Source of the DNA: Trileptium ribeirensis | Lineage: Eukaryota > Nematoda > Enoplea > Enoplida > Thoracostomopsidae | Assembly (NCBI GenBank): GCA_030248225.1 | Contig: JASANE010004971.1 | Coordinates: forward strand, 84,524 to 148,523 | Direction of reading: 5' to 3' | DNA length: 64,000 nt | In this document: piece by piece, positions 34,790-46,719 of the stretch | How positions within the stretch are numbered: the first letter of the stretch is position 1 | How the letters are laid out: each line of letters starts with the position of its first letter | Made by a program: the position numbers and the translations under genes | The notes under the pieces: generated by a model | Database searches by the model: none | What the model was told of the DNA's origin: nothing | What the model saw: the letters and a program-made list of their open reading frames with translations, nothing else

Positions 34790-35330
34790 TGATTGTTTTA
34801 TTAATCCTCTTTTGCCGTTGATACGGACACCCCTGGGAGGCGGCGAACTGTATGATTATTTACATACCTGAATATACGCCTTAGATTTACGCTAATAATA
34901 GTCTTTATACTTCATTAATTCTTTTTTGAGATTGATACGGACGCCCGCAATGCGGGGACTTGTACGATTATTTGAATATCTGAACCTAAGTCTTAGATTT
35001 ACACAAATGATGTTCCTTATATTACGTCAGTTAATACATCCGAACGGAATGCGCATTGTAACATTTTATGAACAGGGGGTGACGGACAAACAGTGCCCCA
35101 GTTGAAACTTTTGCTCTCTCAGTCCTCCGGCACCCGCACAGAATGCGAAAACAGGTTGTTAGGAGGAGAGAAGGGATCTGAAGAACGATGGTCTTAATGC
35201 ACGCCCCTTACTCGCCCCGGGTTTCTCACGAAGTTAACCCCTGTGCTATTAACTTCAGATCCGTAAAATCTTTATAAATACTTCTTTAAATTAGTATTTA
35301 AAGAATTACCCCGGATAATACTCACTCGTC
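34790..35330. repeat. LTR-like repeat, copy C
   Basis: It matches copies A and B in ordered blocks, with an internal near-duplication: GATACGGACACCCCTGGGAG at about 34820 and GATACGGACGCCCGCAATGC at about 34940, each followed by CTGTA/TTGTA, CGATTATTT and CTTAGATTTAC. It lies immediately beyond the stop of the minus-strand ORF at 35479, the place expected for the 3' LTR of that element. Confidence 0.5.
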
Positions 35331-35478
35331 AAAGGGTCGACTGACACTTTCTATATGACAGTAATTTATATGCCACATTATTTGCCCTACGGCGTAATTC
35401 TTAAAACCCAAATGCCTAAATTTTTATTGGGAATATAGTATTACTAAAATAAATAGTACTAACGTATTATTTTACTAA

Positions 35479-36660
35479 GGTATCTTCTTCTTCTGAGGTT
35501 TCGCATGTGATTTCGAATGATTGTTCTTCTGAAGTTTCGCCTACAGTTACGAATACTTGTTCTTCTCCACTAATTGTTTTTACGTTTTCGGTCACTAGGG
35601 TCTTTTGTTGTTGTTGTTGTTTTCTTTTTTACATGATTTTCCGTTCGGTTCTTTCTTTGGTTGACCTGTTCTATGGCTTTGTGAGTATTTCCTTTCTAGA
35701 GGATTTTTCCAGTCTTCTTCACCATTGCCGTTGTCGTAGGTTCTTCCGGTTGTATGCCTTTTGTCTGCCACTAGTGAGTAGTTCTTTCGCTCTTTGGTTT
35801 CTTCTTGACTTTCGATATCAGACCACTGGCTGGCCTCTCTTTAAGTTGGTTGTACTTGTATTTCCGTTTCGAATGTTAATAATGTTTCGGAATTGGATTC
35901 TTCTTGATCCACTGCAGCTACTCGATGCTGCTTAGTTCTTTGGTATTCTTTTCATTGTTCTTGTTTGATCTTCTGAATTCTTCTCGTCTTTAATATTGCT
36001 TTTATCGCGCGTTCTATACTTCTGCACAACTCAATTCGCTTCGTATCTGCTTGCCGAACTGATCACATTTCATTTACTCACCAATTGCGGGGTAGCAGTT
36101 TACCGTTCATAGATATTCAGAATTCCGGATAGTCAACTACCAATTCGAAGACTGTTAGGAAGTCGCATCCGTATATCGCGATCTTTGAGAAATTTCGGTT
36201 CACAATGAATCATATCGTCCGCACCTTCGTTTCCAAGTGGACCGATTCGAAAAAATACCCCATCGCTCTTTGTGTTAAATCTCCGTTGAACGCCACTGGA
36301 CATAACGCAATTTCTTTGAGCGGGATGTATTGCGGCGGTAAACTTAACCCACGCCCATCAACAATTCCATTTTGCTATTTCGGTTGAAAATCTGTTACTG
36401 AACGTTTTTTGGTTAACCGTAATCCAGTGCAATGTTCGCGCACACCCAACCCTGCAATAGTAATCCGGCAAATTTGTGTTCGCGAAATATTAACAAAACT
36501 TACCGATTTTTTTACGAACGAAAATCTACCGGATATATTTTCACAGGCTTTGTTCGGGGACACTGCAAAGCTAAACCAAGGGACCGATTAATTTGTGACG
36601 GGACTATTACTTTAAATTTGTGAGCGAACAGCGACAAATACATATCAAAAGCTGATAGAC
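35479..36660 (-). pseudogene. Retroelement remnant: Glu-rich C-terminal ORF and protease-like tail
   Basis: The minus-strand frame from about 35610 ends ...SFEITCETSEEEDTLVK with stop near 35480. The upstream part is Lys/Asn/Arg-rich, with an (AAC)n run coding Asn. Around 36180-36130 another segment reads FSKIAIYGCDFLTVFELVVD. It resembles the G-x-DFL block that follows the flap in retroelement aspartic proteases. Several frames and stops are mixed. The plus-strand hydrophobic open frame 35507-35935 is the antisense shadow. Confidence 0.4.
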
Positions 36661-36889
36661 ATTAGATAACAATTTTCAATGTAAATTCAAAATCGACAAA
36701 ATCTGTTAGAACACAAGGTGTAATTTTTGGTACTTGCTTGTGATTTTGCCAACTTTCTGTTATATAAAAACCGATAAAACTTCCGAATTTGTTTCGTAAC
36801 GACGGTTTGCGATTCGCTATCGGTTATTACAAAATAGGATAGTCGATGGGCTCAAGTTAAGTTTACTCGTGCATAACTGAAGTGATTTT

Positions 36890-37370
36890 CTTATTGTTCT
36901 TCGCTAATGATTGTTATTTGTGACCCAGTATCCAGTATGCGTCGGACTTTCCGATTTCCTTCCAAGTACGCATCGATATGGTATCTTGACAACACCGTTC
37001 GATCGTTACACTGTTCGTGTTCTTCTGCTCTATCTATTTGGTTCACTGGCCACGAATTTTTAGTTTTCTTCTGTCGATATGTATTCGACGTTCTTTGGTT
37101 CCTTTTGAATGTTCTTGCATTGCTGTACTCCGCTTGATCTCACCGGCTGATAATTAGCTCTTGGGTGAATTTGCTCGATTTGGCTCCACTCTGTATCGGG
37201 TTCGATTTTGTCGTTGATTCTTCTTTTGCATTCCTCTTGCGTTTTGTCCCGCGTTGTTCTGTTTTGTGGCCCAATACTTTGGTGGCCTTTGAATCGTCAG
37301 TGTTTGTCGATTTTAGTGTTGCTGATTTGCCACCTGTACCGGCAATCATACAGCGTACTTGCATTGGGTG
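36890..37370 (-). pseudogene. Retroelement Gag-end/protease fragment with DTG active site
   Basis: The minus strand reads a Lys/Thr/Ser-rich stretch (37364-37140, MQVRCMIAGTGGKSATLKST onward, stop at 37140). After a frame break comes RTVLSRYHIDAYLEGNRKV and RRILDTGSQITIISEEQ. The DTG triplets are at 36932-36924. D-T-G-S/A preceded by hydrophobics is the catalytic site of retropepsins, which cut the retroelement polyprotein. No RT is found between it and the LTR-like repeat, so the element is internally deleted or very decayed. Confidence 0.6.
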
Positions 37371-37995
37371 ATTGTTCCACCGTTGCGGACGTCATTGCAC
37401 TTGTGGTCTTTCCTATCTCGGTTGCAACGTTTGTTAGCCCATATTCGCTGTCGGTTGATTTGCACTAGATTGACCCGTCGACGTTATTGAATTTTTCTGT
37501 ACCTCAGTTGTTGCTTGCCCGTACTATGTAACCCTTGAGTCATTTGGTGATCCAAATTTTCGACTGCTTCGGCCTTCGCTGTCTATGTCGCGAAGCTCTC
37601 TTCTTTTATCGCGCACAATCGATTTCGAATTTCAACTTTAAATTTTACATTGCCATGTGCGACAGACAAAATCACACGTTATACACATGCCAATCAAATA
37701 CCCTAAAGCACACTTATTCACAAATTTTAACCATATAATTTTTACAGTAGAAATACACACATTTTTTGCACGACATATTCACACCAAAGACCTCGTACAA
37801 ATTATGCAAAAGCATATGCATTGTACACATTCATTAGTACTTAAGATTTAACCATTAGAAAAAGTATATGCCTAAATTGGCCATCAACAGCATCCCAAAA
37901 AGTGTTTCGCGGTCGTAAAAAACTTGCTCTAGCTAAGGAGGACTTTGACCAAACGCCAGACACAAAAATAAAGAAAAGTTGAAAAATACTGAAAA

Positions 37996-38085
37996 AGTGC
38001 ACAGGTTCCCGTAGGAATTCGAACTTGCAACGTTACGAGTAAGAATTTAAAGCTCTAACCAGTCGATTACCGAAGATCTGAAATC
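37996..38085 (-). pseudogene. tRNA-Thr-like pseudogene or SINE head
   Basis: The minus strand shows GACTGGTTAGAGC (D-arm/A-box), CTCGTAA (anticodon loop as in tRNA-Thr with CGU anticodon) and GCAAGTTCGAATTCC (T-arm/B-box). About six extra bases separate the D arm from the anticodon arm. The acceptor stem is not formed, so it is not functional. It could be the head of a tRNA-derived SINE. Confidence 0.5.
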
Positions 38086-38874
38086 TTCGTAAATTGACAT
38101 GGAAAAGTCAAAGAACAATATTTTTCATGTTTTCATCATTTATCAAACTGTGCATTAAAAAGAATAGCATAAACCGTTTGTTTTCGACATTTGTATTGAC
38201 TGTACATTATAAACTTTGCTTTCGACTTTTGTCAGAATTGTGCGAGAAATTTGTGGTGAACTTAGGTTGAAATCCACTTCCCACTGTTGCGAATATTGGG
38301 GTTTCAAATGCCTTACCGACACCAGGAGAATGGGTACAGTTTTTAAAGACATTATTTTAATAATTAGTTGACGTTTTGTAAAATTCACTTTTGGTGGGGG
38401 GGCATTTATATTATCATCGGGTGGGTGATATGTCATTATTCTTTCTTGATTAGGAACATTTAGTTAGGTCAAAACAACGCAATTACACCCTTTACGCTGT
38501 TACATGGCGAACTAAAAAGCATATATAATCGGATGTTTTTAGCAACTACAAATGAAAAGAAATAATATTTCATTATATGATTCCACAATGTCGTTGTTAC
38601 AATAGGCCCAGGTTCTAGGTTATTTCATTTTTACTAGACACATGCGGTTTTGTTAAAATAAATTATTTAAGATATTTTTTATTTAAGTTATTCTAACGTT
38701 GTGACAATGCGCTTCAAACATGTAGTAGGTATCGCTGTTATTTTGAAGTGTCAAATTTATGCTGCTCTTTGCGCGGCACGCTTCTAAAATTATTCTTAGA
38801 TTTATAAGATTTAATGAAAATTCTTAAAATACCCGAAAACAATCTAAGTCTTGATGTTTTATATTTTTAGATAT

Positions 38875-38935
38875 ATAAACAGATATTGCTTTGGATCAGC
38901 GAATCAGTCGCGATCAGAGATCTCAGAGTAAGCGA
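38875..38935 (+). promoter_or_regulatory. LTR-type core promoter candidate
   Basis: ATATATAAAC near 38873 is followed about 28 bp later by ATCAGTCGCGATCAGAG, similar to TATA plus TCAGT initiator arrangements in gypsy-type LTRs. It precedes the hairpin tandem repeat at 39.07 kb. Transcription is not shown. Confidence 0.25.
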
Positions 38936-39068
38936 AATTTATTTTCGAGTTTTAGGTATTAGTTTAATTGCCATACGGCACCTTGTTATCCAACACTGTT
39001 CTAGGTAGGCAGTAGTTAATTAAAGCTAAGACAAAACGCTGATTTTGAGTTTAACAAATTTTGAGGTT

Positions 39069-39264
39069 TATTGAGAGCAGATGGGCTGCTTGTAAAATGT
39101 ACTATTGATAGCACAGTGGTGCTCCACATACTAGTGGGTCTTTGAGAGCACACGAAGTGCTCCACATTTTCTTGGGCTATTGAGAGCAGACGGGCTGCGC
39201 AGAAAATTCCATTTGTGAGCACACGGGTGCACCAAAAATTTGTTGCTCGAGAGCACAGGGATGA
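39069..39264 (+). repeat. Hairpin tandem repeat, six units of about 33-38 bp
   Basis: Each unit starts GAGAGCA(C/G)A and contains a short dyad such as GAGCACACGGGTGC or GCACAGTGGTGCTCC, followed by an AT-rich spacer. Unit starts are near 39072, 39107, 39143, 39180, 39214 and 39248. The 68-codon minus-strand open frame across it is produced by the repeat. Confidence 0.75.
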
Positions 39265-39639
39265 CTATATTGAACTAAGCTTAATTCAAAGCTGAGATCC
39301 ACCTTGTAACTCATGATTTGCTCCAGCATTAATATTAATTTTTTATTTGGATCCTTAGATGCTACTTGTCAATTCGACAATTCATTATTTTGTTGCGGTG
39401 TTACCATTTATCTCAGCAATGTTAAGTTAGTTGGTTATTCTATTTGTGTAGTAATTGGAGTCTTAGGTCCCGAATGCTAACTATTACACAAGCTCATCTT
39501 TGGAAAGTTGAAAAAGTTTAATACCCGTTAGGACTCGCTTCGCTACAAAACTACACCATAAAATCTGGAAAATAACAGAACTCTTTTAGATGTCACCCTA
39601 ACACAAATTTTCAATTACAAATTTTCGTAGGGGCGATTT

Positions 39640-41300
39640 GTGTCACGTTGAGGGACCAGATAGTTACCCATTTTGTAGCTCATTAGGATTTATACAGCTT
39701 TTATGACTGTCCTGTGACCGAACTCTATGTTAAGCTCTGGGGGTCCATTCTGGGGCTATATATGAGTCACATGGCGTGCCCAAATTTGGGTCAAATTTGA
39801 GCAGTTTTCCCGATCCAGTTAGGAGTCGTCACTGATTCCCTTGCTATCCTTGGTTCTCTGGGTCATCCTCGATTCTGCCTCCGTTTGGTGATGTATCCCG
39901 TCATAATCCTAGCCTCGCAAATTTTTTCTTCCTGATATACTTGCCTCAAATCTTAGATTTTCGCGATCTCGTTTTCTTTTCGTTTCCTCCACCTATTTTC
40001 GTTTTTCAATCGCGTGAGTGTTGAGTGTGTTACGTGTTGTTGTGGCGCGCGCTGCCTTGCCACTATATCCGTGATGCACTAACTCTAGTATGTATGATAT
40101 GTCAAAAGTTTTGGTCTCGTTTGAGCGAGAGCGAGCGCTTCAGTTATAGTGCCGATGACTTAATATATGTCTATGCAGGGAGAAAAAGAAGTGCTATGAA
40201 ACTGTATCTGAACCTCAACATGAACTATATCTGTGAAATCTACCTGAAAGCCTAAAGGGCCATGCTAAGAAAACAATAAAACTTTTGAAAACTCAGCGAT
40301 CAAGTTGTTATAAAAATTTTGAGGGATTGCTCCGGCTCAATCTGAGGCCTAAATTTCTCAGGCAGGACCTAGTTTCCTTCCATGTTGCTGCGTGCGGCGC
40401 GATGTGTTTTGTCGCTAACTCGAACATTTGATCGTGCAGTCTGAAATTTTGACTGAAGCTATCCCATCTTGTAATGATTGACTACGAAGAAAAGCTAAAT
40501 TTTGATGCTTAAGCGCCGATGCATGAGCAGACGTCTATTGAAACCTGGAATAACTTAACATTGCTTTGCTCGGATATACGGCTACAAATGATGGCAATTA
40601 GAAGCTTTTACTAATTTGCGGCTCATCAAATACGCGATAAGATTATTGACGCTAGGTCGCGGCTGTACGATATAAATGTTCGTTAGACATACACAAGCCT
40701 CAGACAAATTTGGATCTAGAACCCGTTGTAAATTTGCCTTAATCATCTCAGTTAATTCGAATGCATAGACGACAACAATATGGAACAAACGTAATATTAG
40801 TTCCACACAGGAACTGGTTTGCCGGTTCATGCCACGATCCTGGCTCTCGAGCACTTTGCATACTTCCATTTCCGTTTGTTTCGGTCTTTTGAGCTACGAG
40901 GCCGTTATAAGGGTGTCATGTAACTCGATTTGTTGTCTTTTTCGATACATACGTTTGGGAGGCGCTGTGACACACATGGTGTCATCCATTTGTTCGGATT
41001 TTGTTCCAAATGTTCCCTTGGTGCTGCTTCAGAGGCACAGTTTGTATCCTATACATTAAGCGGCACACACATCGGTCCACAGGATTCTAGGATTGACAGT
41101 AGCTAGTTGTTCCCTCCTTCATGAGTTGACCTTCCGTTCGTCCTCGGGCAAATCCACATTCGTTCCGGAATCGCTACCGATAGAGTTGTCTGTAATTTAC
41201 TCCACAAGGCAGAGTTCCGATTTCTGTGCTTACGAAGGTAGGCGAGTTATAATTTCAGGAGTCTTTCTGATTCCCCGATGCCTAGGTAGATCCTGAAATA
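39640..41300 (+). mobile_element. Retroelement copy 1 (plus), convergent with copy 2
   Basis: It matches the reverse complement of 42100-43760 in the same order: GTTAAGCTC(T/C)GGGGG, TGCCCAA.TTGG.TCAAA, TATCCTTGGTT, TTGCCACT..., GAGCGAGCGC, then ACTCAGCGATCAAG and TCTGAGGCC, then GTTCCAA.TGTTCC and TTGTATCCTATA. The first part (39640-40200) behaves like an LTR or 5' leader. From about 40290 a short Gag-like start is recognisable (LSDQV...), broken by stops. The protein is not identified. Confidence 0.6.
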
Positions 41301-42099
41301 TCTGGACATGATGGGTCCTCGTTTTACATAAGTTATTGAGCTGTGTTAAGCTTGGAGAAATTTTCCCTGAGGTTACCGCGGTTAATACTTTTTAGAATGC
41401 TAGAGGAAGTGATCGAATGCAGGTGTTGATTTTGGGTTCATTGTTAGCTATTTGTTTTAAAATTTGTAACTAGTCGAATGTTCGGCGCTCATGTCGCTGT
41501 TGAGATCGAATGGACGTGAGACGTAGGATGTAGGACAGGTGCCTTAGAGGCTCCAGTGAGTCCACGAGTTAGGTGGAAATTTATTATTCTTATCTTGAGT
41601 TAAGCAAATTTGTGGGTCTAAGTTCCGGCTTCTGAGCCGAGGATTTGCCCACAGGTCAACGCTAGGATCACAAAAGAAAATTCTAGGATTGAAATTACTC
41701 GAGCCTAGGGAATGTCGTTAAGGGACGGTGCGCTTATGTTTTTTTGTTTATCTCCTGCTAGTGTTTATGCGTTTGCCTGGCTTTTCGTAATTTAATTAGC
41801 TTTTGGTTTTGTACCATATATGTACGCATACTTAAAACACCAGTCAACAGATAGTAACTGTCGCACTTGTGAGATCGGAGAGAATTAATCTAAGGAAACC
41901 GCATAAAGCTGTGTCATAACTAAGCCACCCTTTTAAATCTTTAACTTGAAATGTGCGGATCGATCCTCCATCTTTACACTTTCCTGTCCCCTCAAAAACA
42001 TGGGTTTATACAGTACTGGAAGTTTGAAATTATATAGCATGTTGTGAGATGGCAAGAGTGCGAACAAGTACTTGATATTCCTAGGATGCGTTCGGATAT

Positions 42100-43760
42100 C
42101 GTAGGTTCCAACTGTTCTAAGGGTCCTCCTACTTAAATGGGAAGCTTCTTTGCAGATTACGAAACCGAATCACAGTAATCACTTTATTTGCAATTTTCGT
42201 GCCACAGGCCCAGGTCATAGGATACAATCCATGCACCTGATTTAGCATCAGAGGAACAGTTGGAACCAAATAAGAACCAATTAAGGACACTGAAGGTGTC
42301 GTTGCGCTTTCCCCAAGTAAAAGCAAACTGTTATCAGATCGTGTTACATGAAACCTGACTTATAAAATAGAAACACGGAACAGGTGAAAGTATGCAAATA
42401 TAAATCACTCGTGAACCAACAACAGAGGATTAGGCACTGACAATTTTCTATGCGTTAAACCGGGCTTAGGATTCTTTTACCTTTTCTTGGCTGTGCATTG
42501 GAAGTTCCTAGGATAAATTAGGCTAAAGGTTCTGAGGACTCTGCATTCAAATTTTCTAGGATGATCCAGCTTTAAATTACCGAGCGTCTAGCTTTCAAAT
42601 TCAATGGAGTAGCTTAGGCCGAACTTGCTAATAGCCACGTATATTCATTTTAGAGGAATCAAGGCAAATTTATTAAGTTCTTCAGGGCCAAGTCGATCTT
42701 GGGTCTAAGCATTGCTAATGAAAAGGTATAAGCAGGAGCCACGATCTAGTGTCGACAAATTAGTCGTGTATTCCCTGAGCTGCGAACCAGTAGCAGTTTT
42801 CACTGATCGTCATGTCTGACTATATATATTTGGGTTAGGCAATATGAAGTCAACACATCTTTAGCAGACATTCTATACCCATGGACCGGTGTGCGAACGT
42901 CAAAACAAAGCGTCTCTTTGGAGTACACAAAATTACCGTTAGTTTATTTTAGCCTTGCATTTTGGATACTTGAATTGGGGGTAAACGACGTCGTATCGTA
43001 CGTGCCCCCACCGATTTAGAATTAAATCCGACTTGAGGAAATTTCTGGCCTCAGATCGAGTAGGAGCAAAACCCTTAATTCTTTTCATGGCGACTTGATC
43101 GCTGAGTTTTGACATTTTTGTTTTATTATCGCACCACACATACATGTTTCATATTTACATTTGATTCCAGACTATATTTTCTTTCTTTCTCTCGGCATGG
43201 TTGCTAGCAGTCACTGGCACGATGAATGATGCGCTCGCTCTCGTCTAAGTGACACTAACGCTCGAGAAATATCAAAAAGACGAGCGTTGGTGTCGCACAC
43301 ATGGAGTGGCAACACAGCACAACAGAGTAACAACAATACAACACACAACAAGGGCAGAAAAAGAGGAAAACGGGGATATGAAATAGCAATTGAGGAACGG
43401 AAAATTTAGGCTTTAGGACTAGGTTTTAGTTTTGCGACGGGACAGGGAGCGAAGTGCAGACCGAAACCAAGGATAACTTAGCGACTTAAAGTAAGCGAGA
43501 CAATTGCTGACAAGTTTTAGAAAAATACAAAATTTGTGAAAGTTTGAACCAATCTTGGGCACGACTTTTGAACCACATTGGGCCCCATAGATAGGTGCAT
43601 GATGTGCCCCCGGAGCTTAACCTGGACTGGTCATAGCACTGTTGTAAAAGTTGGCCAGATTCTTCTGAACAGTAAAATTAGTTGAATAACGAGTCACTAA
43701 ACATCGTATATACCGTCCCCACCAAACTTGGTCGTTAAAAATTTGAATGGGGGCGACCCC
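42100..43760 (-). mobile_element. Retroelement copy 2 (minus), convergent with copy 1
   Basis: Mirror of copy 1 about an axis near 41.65-41.70 kb. The better preserved ORF start is here: the minus strand from 43115 reads MSKLSDQVAMKRIKGFAPTR and KSDLILNRWGHVRYDVV, ending 42939. A later segment (42326-42129) reads GSYLVPTVPLMLNQVHGLYP, matched in copy 1 by SDFVPNVPLVLLQRHSLYP. No RT, protease or zinc motif was recognised in either copy. The element class is therefore unproven. Confidence 0.6.
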
Positions 43761-44224
43761 TAAAGGTACTGAAAATCGCGCCTTATAAAACAACAAAAAT
43801 ATAGGGCAAATTCGAAGTAACGTTGCGAACTAGGTCCGTAGAGAGAATAACAGATTGTTGTCACCATAGATCGCTTAGCAGGATGGTATCGCCTGTGCGG
43901 TGAGACATTGTGAGTGAAAGTGTGACACTTGCAGTATCGACCTACAAATCAGGAGTGCTGACAGTTTACGAGACAGCGTAGAGACAGGTGTAGAGTATGC
44001 TATAAAATCAGCAGGATCGAGTAGTGTATGGGTTTCAGAGACGCGGAGAGTGTCACGCCGATGAGTCTGGGTGTTCAGCTAATGCAATAAACTTGAGATA
44101 TTCACAACATTCTTGACGAATAAGGAATCATTGTTCCCACTATGGGCGTGGCATTGCTTCCGTCTCTGCGTGGTACAAATTACTGCGCAACTACGGATGT
44201 AGGGATTGGCATTAAAAACAGATG

Positions 44225-44310
44225 GTCACACCTATCTAGGGAGTACTTTAAACAGGGAGCAACCTACCCCGATCAAAGTATTAGTTGGCTGATTGCCCCG
44301 TGTTAAGATT
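44225..44310 (+). repeat. Diverged partial copy of the 31.9-32.05-kb repeat end
   Basis: CCTATCTAGGGAGTACTTTA then GGGAGCAACCTACCCC and AGTTGGCTGATTGCCCC parallel GACTTTAGGGAGCAACCCCC and GAGTTGGTTATTGCTCC at 32 kb. Confidence 0.4.
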
Positions 44311-44485
44311 GAATGGGTGCTGTAGTTCATACATGGTCGGTCAGCCATTCAAATAATTGTTAGTGCAGCTTAGCATAGGATATGACTCGTTCCTACGGCG
44401 GGATGATAAGAAAGTTAGAGACATTACGCGAGGTTTGTAGGAGTCGGAAGGTGCGCCGCGATAAGTGCACCCAGATAACTAGGTG

Positions 44486-44649
44486 TTTATAACCAGGCAT
44501 TGATCTGTACCATATTTGGTCTAATGTTTATAACCATGTATTAATCTGTACCACATATGATCTAACGGTTATAGTCATATATTGATCTATACCGTATACG
44601 GTTTAATTCTCATAACCATGTATTGAACTGTATCATATTCGCATTATAA
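44486..44649 (+). repeat. 41-bp tandem repeat, four units
   Basis: Units start at 44486, 44527, 44568 and 44609 with the pattern TTATAACCATGTATTGATCT, then GTACCATAT...TCTAA. The period is exact although the units have diverged. Confidence 0.85.
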
Positions 44650-44782
44650 TAATTTATACATAATGCTTTATAATACTTTGTGCTTCAACTAACTTGACTT
44701 TATAAATGTTTTGAACCGTATCCTTGGTTTCTACTTTTGGTGTCCGCTCATCTGCCCCTGATTAGCTAGTACCCTGCAGCAC

Positions 44783-45104
44783 CTACAGCTCGAGAGGACT
44801 TTCCCTTGATTTACTCGAGATGGAGCGAATTTCGAAGAATATTGGAGCATATTTCTGGCCAACATAGCTGACTTTAAATGTCGTTGAAATTGGCGGTAGC
44901 GGAGGCAATAACATCCTGTACCCGATTAGTTGAGCTCGTAATCGTTTTTGCTCCCTCGTTGGGTGCATCCTCGGGTTCATTGTGCATAGTGCTTAGCCGT
45001 GTCGATTTTGCAATTGTTGCCAAGTGATCGCTATCGCTGACATTGTACCTCATCCATGTTACCCGCGTTCCTTCACGTTGTACATAGTGTCGAAATAAAA
45101 TCAT
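44783..45104 (-). other. Overlapping minus-strand open frames, unrecognised
   Basis: The 76-codon frame (45104-44874) reads SDSDHLATIAKSTRLSTMHN, then EPEDAPNEGAKTI, with acidic Ser/Thr-rich text resembling a retroelement Gag linker. A 65-codon frame overlaps it. No motif was seen; probably a fragment of an unclassified element. Confidence 0.2.
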
Positions 45105-45109
45105 TAGAA

Positions 45110-46700
45110 TCAGTCGCTCTGTTCCGTGTTAGTCATTCCGGAATTGTAATATGTTGGCCCATTTGGATCGGTCAACTATACGCGCGGGACGAAAGGTCCC
45201 AAGCCTTAACGCGTATAGCTTCCGATTAATAGTAATACGAAACAGCCATGGGAATATGCGAGAGGAGGCCACGAAACCGATAATGTAAATCGCTCACTGA
45301 AACAACGTACACCACTCACGAATAAAATTTACTAAGCGGATATCACCATTTCCAAACAGATACCTACAGATAATAAATCCTTGATCAGAGCGCCCGACGT
45401 TAAACTCTCAGGGACTGTCGGAACCCTCTGGGCGGCGCACTGGCTATGCCTTATTATTAGTTTCAGAACCGGAGCCGAATGTGGCCGAGTCAAAATTTAC
45501 GCAGTAGTGAAAATACATGCTCAAATTTCTGCTCAAGCGGTCGTGAATCAATCAAGAATAGGGAATATCGGTTGGGCATTATGACCTGTGAGCAGTTGTC
45601 GGCGCCACCCTCCCTGAAAGACTCAGCAATCATGCCCAATACTGGACACGTGTGCAACCAATCAGGTGGGGTCCGAACACACCTCGGGCCCCACCAGCAG
45701 ACCTACCATTTGCTAAGCTTCATAGCTTCTTGGGTTTGACCAAGAAAAATGTCAAAATTGAAAAATTTAGGGCCCACCATTGAAGTTATGATAGCCGGGT
45801 TCGTATGGGCATGATGTTAGGAAGTTGCACCATACAGCTGTGTACCGTTATTACAATAGCATGTTCACAGCCTACGAAATCAATTATAACTATTTTGCAA
45901 AAAATGCACCTAACTTCATCTGGTTAGGATAATCTTTTGCCATGCTGGTCCGAACGCAAACGTATCACAAACATACTGTCAAAATGACTATATTATGCGT
46001 AAAACACCAAAGTGACAACGCGAAATTGTTTTGAGAGAATTAATATTCTGGCGAGACTGATGAGACGCTTGCCGTATTTTGCTCTTACGATAGTGTTGAT
46101 AGTAAAAAGGACTTCTACTAGCACCGATGTCAAACTGTACATTTTTATAATTACAATATAATATAACAAAATTAATCCTGATGATTTTAGCTATTAACTA
46201 GTGCTTTGGTTTTGATACGTCTATACATATAGCAGCCAACAACATTTTAGTATTTGACAGCTATGTGCCAAATCATATCAAATAATCATATAAAACCTTT
46301 ATTGGTGTATCTGATATCTAAGCTTCCTGTAAGAATGGCCAAATCAACGCCTAAGTGGAATGGATATACCTAACCGTTGTGATGCATAACTAGAATTTGT
46401 ATTTGACGGGATATGAAAATGCTGTTTCAGGGCAGCTGCTGTTAAAGTACGTCATACTGCGTGAATGAGTAATATATATGTTCTGTTCAAATCGTATTCT
46501 ACAGTTCTTCCTTTCCAACGTGACCTTGTTGCTCTCAAAATACAGTTCAGCGCATGTTTTGATAAGTGTCAGACATAGTTTCTATTAGGGGTAGAGGTTT
46601 TACACTCCTAAAGAGTCGGACCATGCTGTCCTCTCCAGCACCAAATTCATTTTGTAATTTTATCAATATTTTTAGCAACTTTTAAAATACTTTTCAAGGA
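45110..46700. other. No gene recognised
   Basis: A GC-richer patch at 45380-45760 has short open frames without family features. A small hairpin CTATACGCG...CGCGTATAG lies at about 45176-45220. The rest is AT-rich and featureless. Confidence 0.5.
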
Positions 46701-46719
46701 AAATTATGTGCTTCTAAAA

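Noticed and set aside
35507..35935. 142-codon plus-strand Phe/Leu-rich open frame
   Set aside because: Antisense shadow of the minus-strand Glu-rich ORF ending at 35479.
45380..45760. GC-richer patch with overlapping plus-strand frames as a gene
   Set aside because: No domain, no convincing splice sites, no codon pattern.
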